10,568 bases of DNA from Candidatus Omnitrophota bacterium. GTDB taxonomy: Bacteria; Omnitrophota; Gorgyraeia; Aquiviventales; Aquiviventaceae. How positions within the stretch are numbered: the stretch's first letter is position 1; every line of letters starts with the position of its first letter. Shown piece after piece: positions 1-7,652 of this stretch. The stretch spans positions 1 to 10,568 of the forward strand of contig JAHFGZ010000028.1 in assembly GCA_023247155.1 (NCBI GenBank). Direction: 5' to 3'. The position numbers and the translations under genes were made by a program. The notes below the pieces were generated by a model that searched no databases, was not told the DNA's origin, and saw nothing but the letters and a program-made list of their open reading frames with translations.

Positions 1-1067
1 ATCCGGTCGAGGCTGAAGGCCTGCCGCACGCGCGCCTGCGCCTCCCTGCCCATCCGGGAGGCGGCGGCCGGGTCCTTGAGCAGCCGCGCGATCCCCTGGG
101 CCAGCGAGGCGGCATCCTCCGGAGGCACCAGCAGGCCGTGGCGTCCGTCCTCCACGATGTCCGGCACCGCGCCGGTGCGCGTGGCCACGACGGGTTTGCC
201 CGCCGCCATCGCCTCGATGAGCGACAACCCGAACCCCTCCTGCCACCGCACCGGGAACGCGAACACCTGCATGAGCGCCAGCGGCACGCGGGTATCCGCC
301 GCGGAGCCGGCGAAGTGGACGCGAGAGGACAGCCCGAGGTCCCGGCTCATCCGCTCGAGGAACGGGCGTCGGGGGCCGTCCCCGACGATGAGCAGGTGGA
401 GATCCGGCAGCTCCTGCCGCAGCGCGTGCACCGCCCCCAGCAGCAGGTCCAACCCTTTGACGCCGCCTGAGGCGAGTCGGCCGACCGCCCCGATCACCGG
501 CTGGCCGGCGGGCAGCTGATGGCGATCGCGGTACTGCGCCACCAGGGCGGCGTCGGGCGCCGAGGCGAAATGCGCCGGGTCGACGCCGTTGGGGATGAGC
601 CGGATGCGCGCACCGCTCACGCGGAACACCGTCAGGAGCTGCTGCTGGACCGGCCGGCTGATCGCCACCGTCAGGTCGCCGGTGCACGGCCACAGCCGGC
701 GGCCGAGGTTGGGGCGGAAGACGCCGTGCCACGTCGTCACGTACGGGATCCGGAGCGCCCGCGCGAGCCCCGCGGCGGCCACCTGGCTTGTCCGGGTATG
801 GGCGTGGAGCAGGTCAACCGGCTCCCGCCGCAGCCGCCGGCTCATCCGCCAGGCGGCGGCGAAGACCTGCGGGCTGAACTCGGCGCTCGTGTGCAGCGGC
901 ACGCGCCAGTGCGCCACGCCTGCAGCGGCCGCGTCGGGTTCCAGCTCGCCGCCGCCCGAGGCGATGACCACGTCGTGTCCGCGCCGGCGCAGCGCCTTGG
1001 CGACGGACACGGCGTAGCGGGCGACGCCGCCGACGTTGAGGTGGGACGTGAGGTGGAGGATGCGCAT
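1..1067 (-). CDS. GT4-family glycosyltransferase, 3' end missing
   Basis: The frame runs from ATG 1067 to the window edge: 355 residues, probably lacking only the last few tens. The start shares one base with the preceding stop (TGATG), so translation is coupled. The N-terminal domain begins MRILHLTSHLNVGGVARY, with LLHAHTRTSQVAA and TTWHGV typical of the acceptor domain. IPNGVDPAHF marks the interdomain region. The donor domain has VGRLASGGVKG (Arg and Lys contacts), LIVGDGP, E-x7-E in QEGFGLSLIE, and EDGRHGLLVPPEDAASLA. This is a complete GT4 active site. It resembles the GT4 half of the preceding fusion, especially around LNVGGV and DGxxGLLVPP, which may reflect an old duplication. A role in LPS core or outer polysaccharide assembly follows from its position; the donor sugar and linkage cannot be told. 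Confidence 0.9.
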   Translation of the reverse strand, partial: MRILHLTSHLNVGGVARYAVSVAKALRRRGHDVVIASGGGELEPDAAAAGVAHWRVPLHTSAEFSPQVFAAAWRMSRRLRREPVDLLHAHTRTSQVAAAGLARALRIPYVTTWHGVFRPNLGRRLWPCTGDLTVAISRPVQQQLLTVFRVSGARIRLIPNGVDPAHFASAPDAALVAQYRDRHQLPAGQPVIGAVGRLASGGVKGLDLLLGAVHALRQELPDLHLLIVGDGPRRPFLERMSRDLGLSSRVHFAGSAADTRVPLALMQVFAFPVRWQEGFGLSLIEAMAAGKPVVATRTGAVPDIVEDGRHGLLVPPEDAASLAQGIARLLKDPAAASRMGREAQARVRQAFSLDR

Positions 1068-3250
1068 CAGCGTGCGGCGGGCTGGTCGGTCTGGGCGAGC
1101 AGCCCCCAGACGGCGCTGAGCACCTCCTCGACGCCGATGGTGTTCATGCACGCATGCGTGATCGTCCGGCAGCGGGGGGAGTAGCAGGGGCTGCAGAAGA
1201 CATCCTTCTTGATGACCTGCCCGGTGAACGTCGGCGGCAGGTGGCGCCGGGGATCGGTGGGGCCGAACAGCGCGATCGTCGGGGTCCCAACCGCGGCGGC
1301 GAGGTGGAGGGCGGACGAATCATGGGCCAGGAAGACCTGGCAGCGCTTGATGACGCACGCCAGCTCCATCAGGCTCGTCTTGCCGATCAGGAGGTCGGGC
1401 GAGCCGCTGGTGGTGAGCCGGAGGAGCTCCTTCCCCAGCGGCCATTCGTCCGATCCGCCGGTCACGACGACGCGGACCCCCCGCTCGGCCAGCGCGTCGC
1501 ACACGCGGGCCCAGCGGCTCAGCTCCCACCGCTTCGTCCGCCACCGCCCGCTGCCACCCGGATGCATACCGACGAGGCGCATGAACGCCGGCCCGGTCGG
1601 CCGGATCAGCTCGGCGGCCCGCGCGTCGTCCGCCGGCGAGGGCCACAGCTCGAGTGCGTCGCCGTCCGGCGCGATGCCCGCCTGCCGCAGGAGGTGGTGC
1701 TGGTGCGCGACGGGCGCGAGCACCACGCGCGGAAGGCGCACCCCCCGGTTCAGCAGCCAGCCGAGCTTCCGGCGGTAGCCGATCCGAATCGGGATACCGG
1801 CCCACCAGGCCAACAGATGCGTGCGGCGGCTGTTCTGCAGGTCGATGGAGAGGTCGAACGCCCCCTCCCGCAGGCGCCGCAACAATCCCAGGTCGCGCCG
1901 AAAGCGTCGCGGCCGGCGCCGCGGCTGGTCGATGAGGATCTCATCAAGGTACGGGCACCGGGCGACCGCTTCATAGGCCGAGCGTCCGACGGCCAGCGTG
2001 AGGTGCGCCGCCGGGAACTGGCGGCGGACGGCCCGGAGGCTGGGCGTGGACAGGATGACGTCCCCCAGCGCGCTCAGCTTCCAGATCAGGATCCGCGGCC
2101 GGGTCAGGCATTCGTCGTAGACCGCCAGCGTCCGCTCGACCATCCACCCGAGCGGCCACTCCGACTCCACGCGGCGGCGGCCGGCCTCGACGCAGCGCGC
2201 GCGCAGCGCCGGATCGTTGAGCAGCCGCTCGATGGCGAGCGCGAGCGCTTCGTGGTCCCGCGGCGGCACCAGCAGGCCGTTGTGCCCGTCCTCGATCAGC
2301 TCGCCCAAGGCCCCCACGCGCGAGGCGATGACCGGCCGCCCCACCGCCTGCGCCTCGATGGCGCTGCGGCCGAACGACTCCGGGTAGGTGGACGGGACGA
2401 GCACGAGGTCCACCGAGGCGATGCAGGCGGGCATGTCCTGCTGGACGCCCAGCCACTCCACGTGATCCTGCAGCCCGAACGACGCGACGAGGGCGTCGAG
2501 CGCCTGGCGGGCCGGCGCGCCCGGCGCGCCGCCGGCGAGGCACAGCGTGATCGGAACCCCCTTGCGGACGAGGCGGGCGCACGCGCGCAGCGCCACCTCC
2601 TGCCCCTTGAGCGGGCTCAGCCTCCCGAAGAGGCCGAGGCGCCACGGGCCGTGGTGGGCGTCGGGCGGCTGGAACGCGAATTCCTCAAGGTCCACGCCGC
2701 GCGGGATCACGCGCAGCCGCGTCCGGGGAAGCCGGAACCGCTCCACCAGATACTGCCCGAGCGCCTCCGAGGGCGCGATGACCAGCCGTCCCCAGACCAT
2801 GACGCGCGAACCTGGATGCGGCGTGTAGAAACCGTGGGCGGTGGTGAGGAACGGGCGCTGGGCGCGCCGGGCAGCCGCAAAGCCGATCCAGGCGGGGATG
2901 CGCGACCGCGCGTGCACGAGGTCCACCCCCGTCTCGCGGATGATCTGCGTGACGGCGGGGATGCACGCAAAGATGCCGGCGAGCGACTTCTGATCCACGG
3001 GCAGCTGATGGTGGACCGCCCCGAGCGCCGTCAGCCGAGCGACCAGCGAGCCGCCCGCCGAGACCACGCTGACCCGGTGGCCCCGCGCAAGGAGCCCCTT
3101 GGCCAGGTCCAGCACCCCGCGCTCCACGCCGCCGACGTCAAGCGTCGGGACCAGCTGCAGGACGTGCATCAGGCCATCACGCTGCTCCGTCGAACACCCC
3201 CCTCGGCGGGCGGGTGGCGCCGGGTGGGGGACCCCCGCGTCCGTCCTCAT
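1067..3250 (-). CDS. Fusion: GT4 glycosyltransferase + GT9 (heptosyltransferase-family) glycosyltransferase
   Basis: One 727-aa frame with two GT-B glycosyltransferases. Residues 28-384 are GT4: LDVGGVERG (37-45), FGRLSPLKG with R210 and K215 contacting the donor, E291-x7-E299 in YPESFGRSAIE, and DGHNGLLVPP (321-330). Residues 385-727 are GT9, the ADP-heptose:LPS heptosyltransferase family (WaaC/WaaF): RILIWKLSALGDVILSTPS, HPGGSGRWRTKRW (563-575), and HDSSALHLAAAVGTPTIALFGPTDP (643-667). Four cysteines (C686, C689, C694, C701) sit near the end, a pattern I recall from other GT9 proteins. The boundary is near 2098. The role is LPS core extension at the cytoplasmic face; the sugars are not known and no ADP-heptose biosynthesis gene is in view. 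Start: ATG 3250 gives an ATGA overlap and coupling, but the family N-terminus (MHVLQLVPTLDVGG) begins at M28 (3169), so 3169 may be the true start. Neither has a well-spaced ribosome site. Confidence 0.88.
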   Translation of the reverse strand: MRTDAGVPHPAPPARRGGCSTEQRDGLMHVLQLVPTLDVGGVERGVLDLAKGLLARGHRVSVVSAGGSLVARLTALGAVHHQLPVDQKSLAGIFACIPAVTQIIRETGVDLVHARSRIPAWIGFAAARRAQRPFLTTAHGFYTPHPGSRVMVWGRLVIAPSEALGQYLVERFRLPRTRLRVIPRGVDLEEFAFQPPDAHHGPWRLGLFGRLSPLKGQEVALRACARLVRKGVPITLCLAGGAPGAPARQALDALVASFGLQDHVEWLGVQQDMPACIASVDLVLVPSTYPESFGRSAIEAQAVGRPVIASRVGALGELIEDGHNGLLVPPRDHEALALAIERLLNDPALRARCVEAGRRRVESEWPLGWMVERTLAVYDECLTRPRILIWKLSALGDVILSTPSLRAVRRQFPAAHLTLAVGRSAYEAVARCPYLDEILIDQPRRRPRRFRRDLGLLRRLREGAFDLSIDLQNSRRTHLLAWWAGIPIRIGYRRKLGWLLNRGVRLPRVVLAPVAHQHHLLRQAGIAPDGDALELWPSPADDARAAELIRPTGPAFMRLVGMHPGGSGRWRTKRWELSRWARVCDALAERGVRVVVTGGSDEWPLGKELLRLTTSGSPDLLIGKTSLMELACVIKRCQVFLAHDSSALHLAAAVGTPTIALFGPTDPRRHLPPTFTGQVIKKDVFCSPCYSPRCRTITHACMNTIGVEEVLSAVWGLLAQTDQPAAR

Positions 3251-5199
3251 GGGAGGAGCCGCGCGACCGCCTCGCGGACGCGCTCAAGGGTCTCCAGCCG
3301 TTTGCCTGACGGCGGCTCGCTGAGCGCGCGCTGAATCGCCAGGCCCAGCTCCGGGAGCGGGGCCATCCGCGCATACCCGTCCCGCACGAGCCCCTGCAGG
3401 AACCGCTGGTGCTTCGTCAGCGTGGCCGCCGCGCTTCCCCGGCGGGCCGGCTCGATCACCACCACCCGCCGGCCGCTCGCGCACACCTCTGAGACCATCG
3501 AGATGCTCTCGCCGGTGACGACGGCGACGTCCGCCGCGCCCATCAGCCCTTCCATGGTGCCGTCCAATGGATCCCGGCTGGCGAGGAGCAGGAGCCGGCA
3601 GCGGGGGGATTGGTTCAGCCGCTCAGCGAGCACGCGCTCAACCGCCGGGGACGTGCGCCGCGAGGTGGTCACAAGGCACGACCCGCCCGCGCCGTCGCAC
3701 GCCGCGAGCACCTGCCGGATGAGCGACTCGGCGAACGCCGCGCTGATCTCGTAGTGCGCGCTGTCCCCGCCGATAAACACCGCGATCGCCGGATGGCCGG
3801 GGCGGGCGTGTGCGTCGCGGAACCGGGGATGCGCCTGGAGCCGCTCTCCCGCCGCCCGGAGGGCCTCCTCGGGCAGCCGGGTCACGAGCGCGCCGGCGGT
3901 CTCCACGACGTTCGGGCGGCGGCGGAGCCTGTCGTGGCGCGGGACGATGACGAGGGTGAACCGGCCAAGCGGCAGCGGGGCGGGGTTCATGATGGCGATG
4001 GCGTGCGCCCGGTTTTCGTCGGCCCAGAGCAGGTTCACCGGCGCGGGGGAAGCCCCGCACGAGACGATGCAGTCGGCATAGCGCGTCAGCAGCGCCGCAG
4101 CGGTCTCAGGATGCAGGGCCCACTGCAGGCACCGGGCGGCGCCGAGGCCCCGCGGCATCCACCAGGCCCAGAGCAGCGCCACCGCCCTGGCGAGCGGATG
4201 CCGGTACCGGACCTCGATGACCTCGGCGCGCAGGTCGGGGTGGCGGTCCCGGAAGGCGTCGACGACCGCCAGCGACTGCTTGAGATGGCCGAGCTTGCCG
4301 TCGCTCAGGACGAGGACCCGACGGGCCGGCGTGTGCTTCCACCGCTTGTGCATCCAGAGCCATTGGCCCGGATCCTCCCGGATGTGCGCGGCCAGGGCGG
4401 CGGCGAACCGCTCGATGCCCTGCCGCACCGCGGCCGCGCGCGGTTGCTCGCGGGGAAACCGGATGGGCGGCTCGACGACCAGCCGGTGGAACGGCCCGCG
4501 GACCCGGTGGATGAACGCCGGCAGGATCACCGCGCCCTTCTCATAGGCCAGCTCAAACGGCCCCGTCGCGAACAGCGCCGGGCGGCCGAAGAAGTCGACG
4601 AAGACCCCCTGGCGGCTGGCCTGATCGCCGACGATCCCGATGGGCCGCCCCTGCCCCAGGGCGGCGATCAGTCGCTTCATCGCCCCGCCCTTGTGGACGA
4701 CCGTGCAGCCCTTGGACTCCCGATAGGACACGAGCAGCCGGTACAACCGGGGCAGCCGCTCCTGCGCGCGCGCCAGCGCCACGATGGGGTAGCCCAGGAG
4801 CGCCGCGACGATGGACGAGAGCTCCCAGTTGCCGTAGTGTCCCGTGAGGAGGATGACCGGACGGCCGGAGGCGACCGCCTGATTGAAATGGCGGAGCCCG
4901 TCAAACGTCACGTAGCGGTCCAGATACGACCGGTCGATGGCGGGCAGCCGCAGCATCTCGACGATCCCCGCGCCCAGTTGCTGGTAACAGGCGTGGATGA
5001 GCCGGCGCGCCTGGACGGGGCTCAGCTGGCCGTCGAACGCGGCGCGAAGGTTCGAGAGGCCGATGGCCGTGCGCTTCGGCTGGAGCCAACACGCCAGGAG
5101 GCCGAGCTGCTCGCCCAGCCACACGGCGGCGCCGGGCGGCAACCGGCAGAGCAGCGCGCTGGCCGCCTTAACGAGCGCACAGGCCAGCCAGTCGAGCAT
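3247..5199 (-). CDS. Fusion: LpxL/HtrB-type lipid A acyltransferase + ELM1-family (DUF1022) domain
   Basis: Single 650-aa frame holding two proteins usually encoded separately. Residues 1-290 are an LpxL/HtrB-family acyltransferase, which adds a secondary acyl chain to Kdo-lipid IVA: hydrophobic N-terminal anchor (about 1-40), HX4E active site HYGNWE with H121 and E126, GDQASRQGVFVDFFGRPA (191-208), and the family ending QWLWMHKRWK (279-288). Residues 293-650 match the ELM1-like (DUF1022) family, regarded as putative GT-B glycosyltransferases: start RRVLVLSDGKLGHLKQS, then FIGGDSAHYEIS (475-486), TTSRRTSPA (511-519) and VTGESISMVSE (561-571). The junction, near 4330, is only about four residues long. 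There is no good ribosome site for a separate ELM1 start at M283. It overlaps lpxK by 32 bp and ends in an ATGA overlap with the next gene. The acyl-chain length and the ELM1 substrate cannot be inferred. Domain calls are firm; coupling of the two reactions is inference. Confidence 0.9.
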   Translation of the reverse strand: MLDWLACALVKAASALLCRLPPGAAVWLGEQLGLLACWLQPKRTAIGLSNLRAAFDGQLSPVQARRLIHACYQQLGAGIVEMLRLPAIDRSYLDRYVTFDGLRHFNQAVASGRPVILLTGHYGNWELSSIVAALLGYPIVALARAQERLPRLYRLLVSYRESKGCTVVHKGGAMKRLIAALGQGRPIGIVGDQASRQGVFVDFFGRPALFATGPFELAYEKGAVILPAFIHRVRGPFHRLVVEPPIRFPREQPRAAAVRQGIERFAAALAAHIREDPGQWLWMHKRWKHTPARRVLVLSDGKLGHLKQSLAVVDAFRDRHPDLRAEVIEVRYRHPLARAVALLWAWWMPRGLGAARCLQWALHPETAAALLTRYADCIVSCGASPAPVNLLWADENRAHAIAIMNPAPLPLGRFTLVIVPRHDRLRRRPNVVETAGALVTRLPEEALRAAGERLQAHPRFRDAHARPGHPAIAVFIGGDSAHYEISAAFAESLIRQVLAACDGAGGSCLVTTSRRTSPAVERVLAERLNQSPRCRLLLLASRDPLDGTMEGLMGAADVAVVTGESISMVSEVCASGRRVVVIEPARRGSAAATLTKHQRFLQGLVRDGYARMAPLPELGLAIQRALSEPPSGKRLETLERVREAVARLLP

Positions 5200-6307
5200 C
5201 CAACGCCTCTTCCCCGCTGAGCAGCTGCATCGCGATCCCCAAGACCCACACCGGCGCCGGCGCGGGCCCGCAGGCCGCCGCCACCGGCGCCAGGCGCACC
5301 CAGTCCTTCTCCGTCGTGAGGATCGCCTCGGGGCGCTCCGCCGAGGCGCGCCCGCACACGGCGGCCCAGTCGGACGCCCGATACGGATGGTGGTCCGGAA
5401 AGGCCCGATGCCAGAGCACCGTCGCGTGGAGCCGCCGCACCGTCGCCTCGAACCCCTCCGGGTCGCCGATGGACGAGACCAGGCCCACGCGCATCCCGTC
5501 GAGGCGGGACGGCTCGTGGCGCTCGCCGGTCATGCCGTCCACGAGGCCCGCCGGGACATGCGCCGCCGTCACCAGGACGGCCTCCGGGCTGAGCGCGCGC
5601 AGCCGCTCGCCAAGCGCCCCGAGCGTCTCAAGCGCTTCGTCCGCCTTCGTGACGATCACCACGTGCGCGCGCCCAAGCGCCGTGAGCGGCTCGCGCATGG
5701 GGCCGCGCGGCAGCCCCGCCCACCCGCCGAGCGGCGTGCGGGCGTGGACCAGGACGATGTCGCAATCGCGCTGCACGCGCCGGTGCTGGAAGGCATCGTC
5801 CAGGACGACGGTGTCGATCCCGAATGCCCGGCACGCGAGACGGCCGGTCCGCTCGCGGCGCGCCCCGACCAGCACCGGGACGCCCGCCAGATGGCGCGCC
5901 AAGAGCTGCGGCTCATCCGCGAGCCCGTCGAGACTGACCGGGACCTCCCCGTTCACGTCGAGCCGCCCGTCCGACGCGCGGAGCCAGTACTCCCGCCGGG
6001 CCCCGCCGTAGCCGCGCGTGAGCACCGCGACGCGCCGGCCAAGCCGCCCCAGCTTCCGGGCGATGAGCTCGACGCAGGCGGTCTTGCCGGTGCCCCCGAC
6101 CGTCACGTTGCCGACGCTCACCACCCGGCAGGGCAACCGGACCTGCCGCGCCCAGCCCCGGTCGTACGCGAGGTTGCGCAGGGTCACGGCCGCCCCATAC
6201 GCGACCGAGGCGGTCTTGAGCGCGCGGCAGGCGAGGGCATCCACGAAGGAGTGCGGGCGGTGCTGCGTGGCAAGACGCCACCAGGCGTCATGGAGCGACT
6301 GCCACAT
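5168..6307 (-). CDS. lpxK: Tetraacyldisaccharide 4'-kinase
   Basis: LpxK phosphorylates the 4' position of tetraacyldisaccharide-1-phosphate to give lipid IVA, using ATP at the inner membrane. The product has 379 aa, somewhat longer than the common 320-350. An amphipathic/hydrophobic stretch at about 27-47 is the usual membrane-associating helix. The Walker A is GNVTVGGTGKT (66-76), nearly the family consensus. RGYGG is at 98-102, DEPQLLA at 131-137, DDAFQH at 170-175 (family consensus DDGFQH, here Gly to Ala) and TTEKDWVRL in the C-terminal half. The frame extends to 6706, but that stretch runs through waaA in another frame and has no LpxK features; the ATG at 6307 fits the family N-terminus. 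No clear ribosome binding site precedes it. It lies 32 bp after waaA and overlaps the next gene by 32 bp. Identity is secure. Confidence 0.95.
   Translation of the reverse strand: MWQSLHDAWWRLATQHRPHSFVDALACRALKTASVAYGAAVTLRNLAYDRGWARQVRLPCRVVSVGNVTVGGTGKTACVELIARKLGRLGRRVAVLTRGYGGARREYWLRASDGRLDVNGEVPVSLDGLADEPQLLARHLAGVPVLVGARRERTGRLACRAFGIDTVVLDDAFQHRRVQRDCDIVLVHARTPLGGWAGLPRGPMREPLTALGRAHVVIVTKADEALETLGALGERLRALSPEAVLVTAAHVPAGLVDGMTGERHEPSRLDGMRVGLVSSIGDPEGFEATVRRLHATVLWHRAFPDHHPYRASDWAAVCGRASAERPEAILTTEKDWVRLAPVAAACGPAPAPVWVLGIAMQLLSGEEALDARLAGLCAR
5206..5210 (-). promoter_or_regulatory. Shine-Dalgarno site for the acyltransferase-ELM1 fusion
   Basis: AGAGG (within GGGGAAGAGG) lies 6 nt upstream of the ATG at 5199-5197, inside the end of lpxK. 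It is the clearest ribosome binding site in the LPS unit and fixes this start, which overlaps lpxK by 32 bp. Confidence 0.65.
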
Positions 6308-6339
6308 GGGGGTATTGTACGTCGTCGACGGAGGGGTGT

Positions 6340-7638
6340 CTAGGAAGAGGCGCGAGAGGTCGCGCCGGCCACAAACGGCTGGAGCGCCTCGAGGGTGCGC
6401 TGGGTCGCCCCCTGGAACTGTCCCGTGAGCGCCTGGGCCCGCCGGCCCATCGCCTGCGCGTCGGCGTCGTGGAGCGAGAGCTCCGCGAGCACGCGGGAGA
6501 GCTCCTCGCCGCTCGCCACCTGCCGGGCGGCGCGGTGCGCGAGCAGCTGGTGGGCGATCGCCTCGAAGTTGTGCATCGACGGGCCGAACACCACCGGCTT
6601 GCCGAGGCTCGCCGCCTCCAGGGGGTTCTGGCCGCCGTGCGGGATGAGGCTGCCGCCGATGAAGACGACCGAGGCGAGGCCGTAGTAGAGCGGCAGTTGG
6701 CCCCACGTGTCGACGAGGCCGACCTGCCAGCGGCCGGCGCCGTCCGCCCGGGAGAGCCGCGCGACGGCGAACCCCGCCTGGCGCGCGAGCCGCTCCACCT
6801 CATCGAGCCGCTCCAGGTGCCGCGGGGCGATGACCGCCCGCGCGTCCGCGCGGGAGGCGCGCAGCGTCCGGAACGCGCCGAGCACCGTCGCCTCTTCCCC
6901 CCGGTGGGTGCTGCCCGCGACGAGCACCATCTCCCGTCCGCCGAGCCCCAGGCGGCCGGCCAGCTGCCGGACCGCCTCGGGGTCAGGGCGCACCAGGAGG
7001 CTGGCGTCCCACTTCAGGCTGCCGACGACCCGCACCCGATCCGGCGGCGCCCCGAGCTGGAGGAGGCGGTCCGCGTCCACCTGGCTCTGCATCAGGAAGA
7101 GGACCACCCGGCTCAACATCGAGCGGACCCATGGCTGCGCCAGCCGGTACCGGGCGAACGAGCTGGGCGACAGGCGGCCGTTGACGACCACGACCGGGAT
7201 GCCGCGCGCCATGGCGAGGCGGATCGCCGTCGGCCAGAGCTCGGATTCCATCAGGAGGAGCAGGCGGGGGCGGAGCGCGTCCAGCGCCCTCGCCACGCAG
7301 AAGCGCAGGTCCAGGGGGAAGTAGACCGCCACGCCGCCGGCGCCGACGTGCCGCGCGGCCATGGCAAACCCGCTCGGCGTGATCGTGGAGAGCACCATCG
7401 GCTCGGCGGGGGCCGCCTGGCGCAGCGCGGCCAGCAGCGGGCGGGCGGCCAGCACCTCGCCCACGCTGACCGCGTGCACCCAGATGGTGCGCCGGCCGCC
7501 CAGCGCCCGCGCGACCGGCTCCGGGTAACGCCCCAGCCGCATCGCCCAGCCGGGGTGCGGCAGCCGCCGCCGCCAGACCGCACGGGGGAGGTAGCCGAGC
7601 AACCCGATGACGAAGAGCACCTCATACAGGAGCCACAT
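6340..7638 (-). CDS. waaA: 3-deoxy-D-manno-octulosonic acid (Kdo) transferase
   Basis: WaaA/KdtA transfers Kdo from CMP-Kdo to lipid IVA on the cytoplasmic face of the inner membrane. From the ATG at 7638 the protein has 432 aa, close to the family's usual 420-430. It opens with a hydrophobic anchor (WLLYEVLFVIGLLGYL, residues 2-17). The N-terminal GT-B domain has HAVSVGE with the presumed catalytic base E61, ESELWP (131-136) and NGRLS (153-157). The C-terminal nucleotide-sugar domain has GSTHRGEE (242-249), APRH (271-274), VDTWGQLP (309-316) and PHGGQNPLE (333-341). The frame is open back to 7746, but that would translate the palindrome and the end of xerC; the family N-terminus begins at 7638. 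No Shine-Dalgarno is seen before this ATG (leader CGATTTTCC). lpxK follows after 32 bp. The number of Kdo residues added cannot be told from the sequence. Confidence 0.95.
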   Translation of the reverse strand: MWLLYEVLFVIGLLGYLPRAVWRRRLPHPGWAMRLGRYPEPVARALGGRRTIWVHAVSVGEVLAARPLLAALRQAAPAEPMVLSTITPSGFAMAARHVGAGGVAVYFPLDLRFCVARALDALRPRLLLLMESELWPTAIRLAMARGIPVVVVNGRLSPSSFARYRLAQPWVRSMLSRVVLFLMQSQVDADRLLQLGAPPDRVRVVGSLKWDASLLVRPDPEAVRQLAGRLGLGGREMVLVAGSTHRGEEATVLGAFRTLRASRADARAVIAPRHLERLDEVERLARQAGFAVARLSRADGAGRWQVGLVDTWGQLPLYYGLASVVFIGGSLIPHGGQNPLEAASLGKPVVFGPSMHNFEAIAHQLLAHRAARQVASGEELSRVLAELSLHDADAQAMGRRAQALTGQFQGATQRTLEALQPFVAGATSRASS

Positions 7639-7652
7639 GGAAAATCGGTACC

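Noticed and set aside
1154..3334. Plus-strand 726-aa open frame opposite the GT4-GT9 fusion, and similar long plus-strand frames at 3610-5220, 4997-6343 and 6469-7773
   Set aside because: They are rich in Arg/Pro/Gly/Ala with no domain motifs and lie exactly antisense to recognised genes. Long spurious frames are expected opposite high-GC coding DNA.
4106..4363. Small minus-strand frame (85 aa) with a chance GGAGG upstream, inside the acyltransferase-ELM1 junction
   Set aside because: It is out of frame with the fusion (its ATG is at 4363), its composition is Arg/Pro/Gly-rich and no motif is seen. A separate ELM1 start was also considered (M283, 4353) but has no properly spaced ribosome site.
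6308..6706. N-terminal extension of lpxK to 6706
   Set aside because: It would run through the 3' end of waaA in another frame and has low-complexity Arg/Pro/Gly composition; the LpxK family N-terminus starts at 6307.
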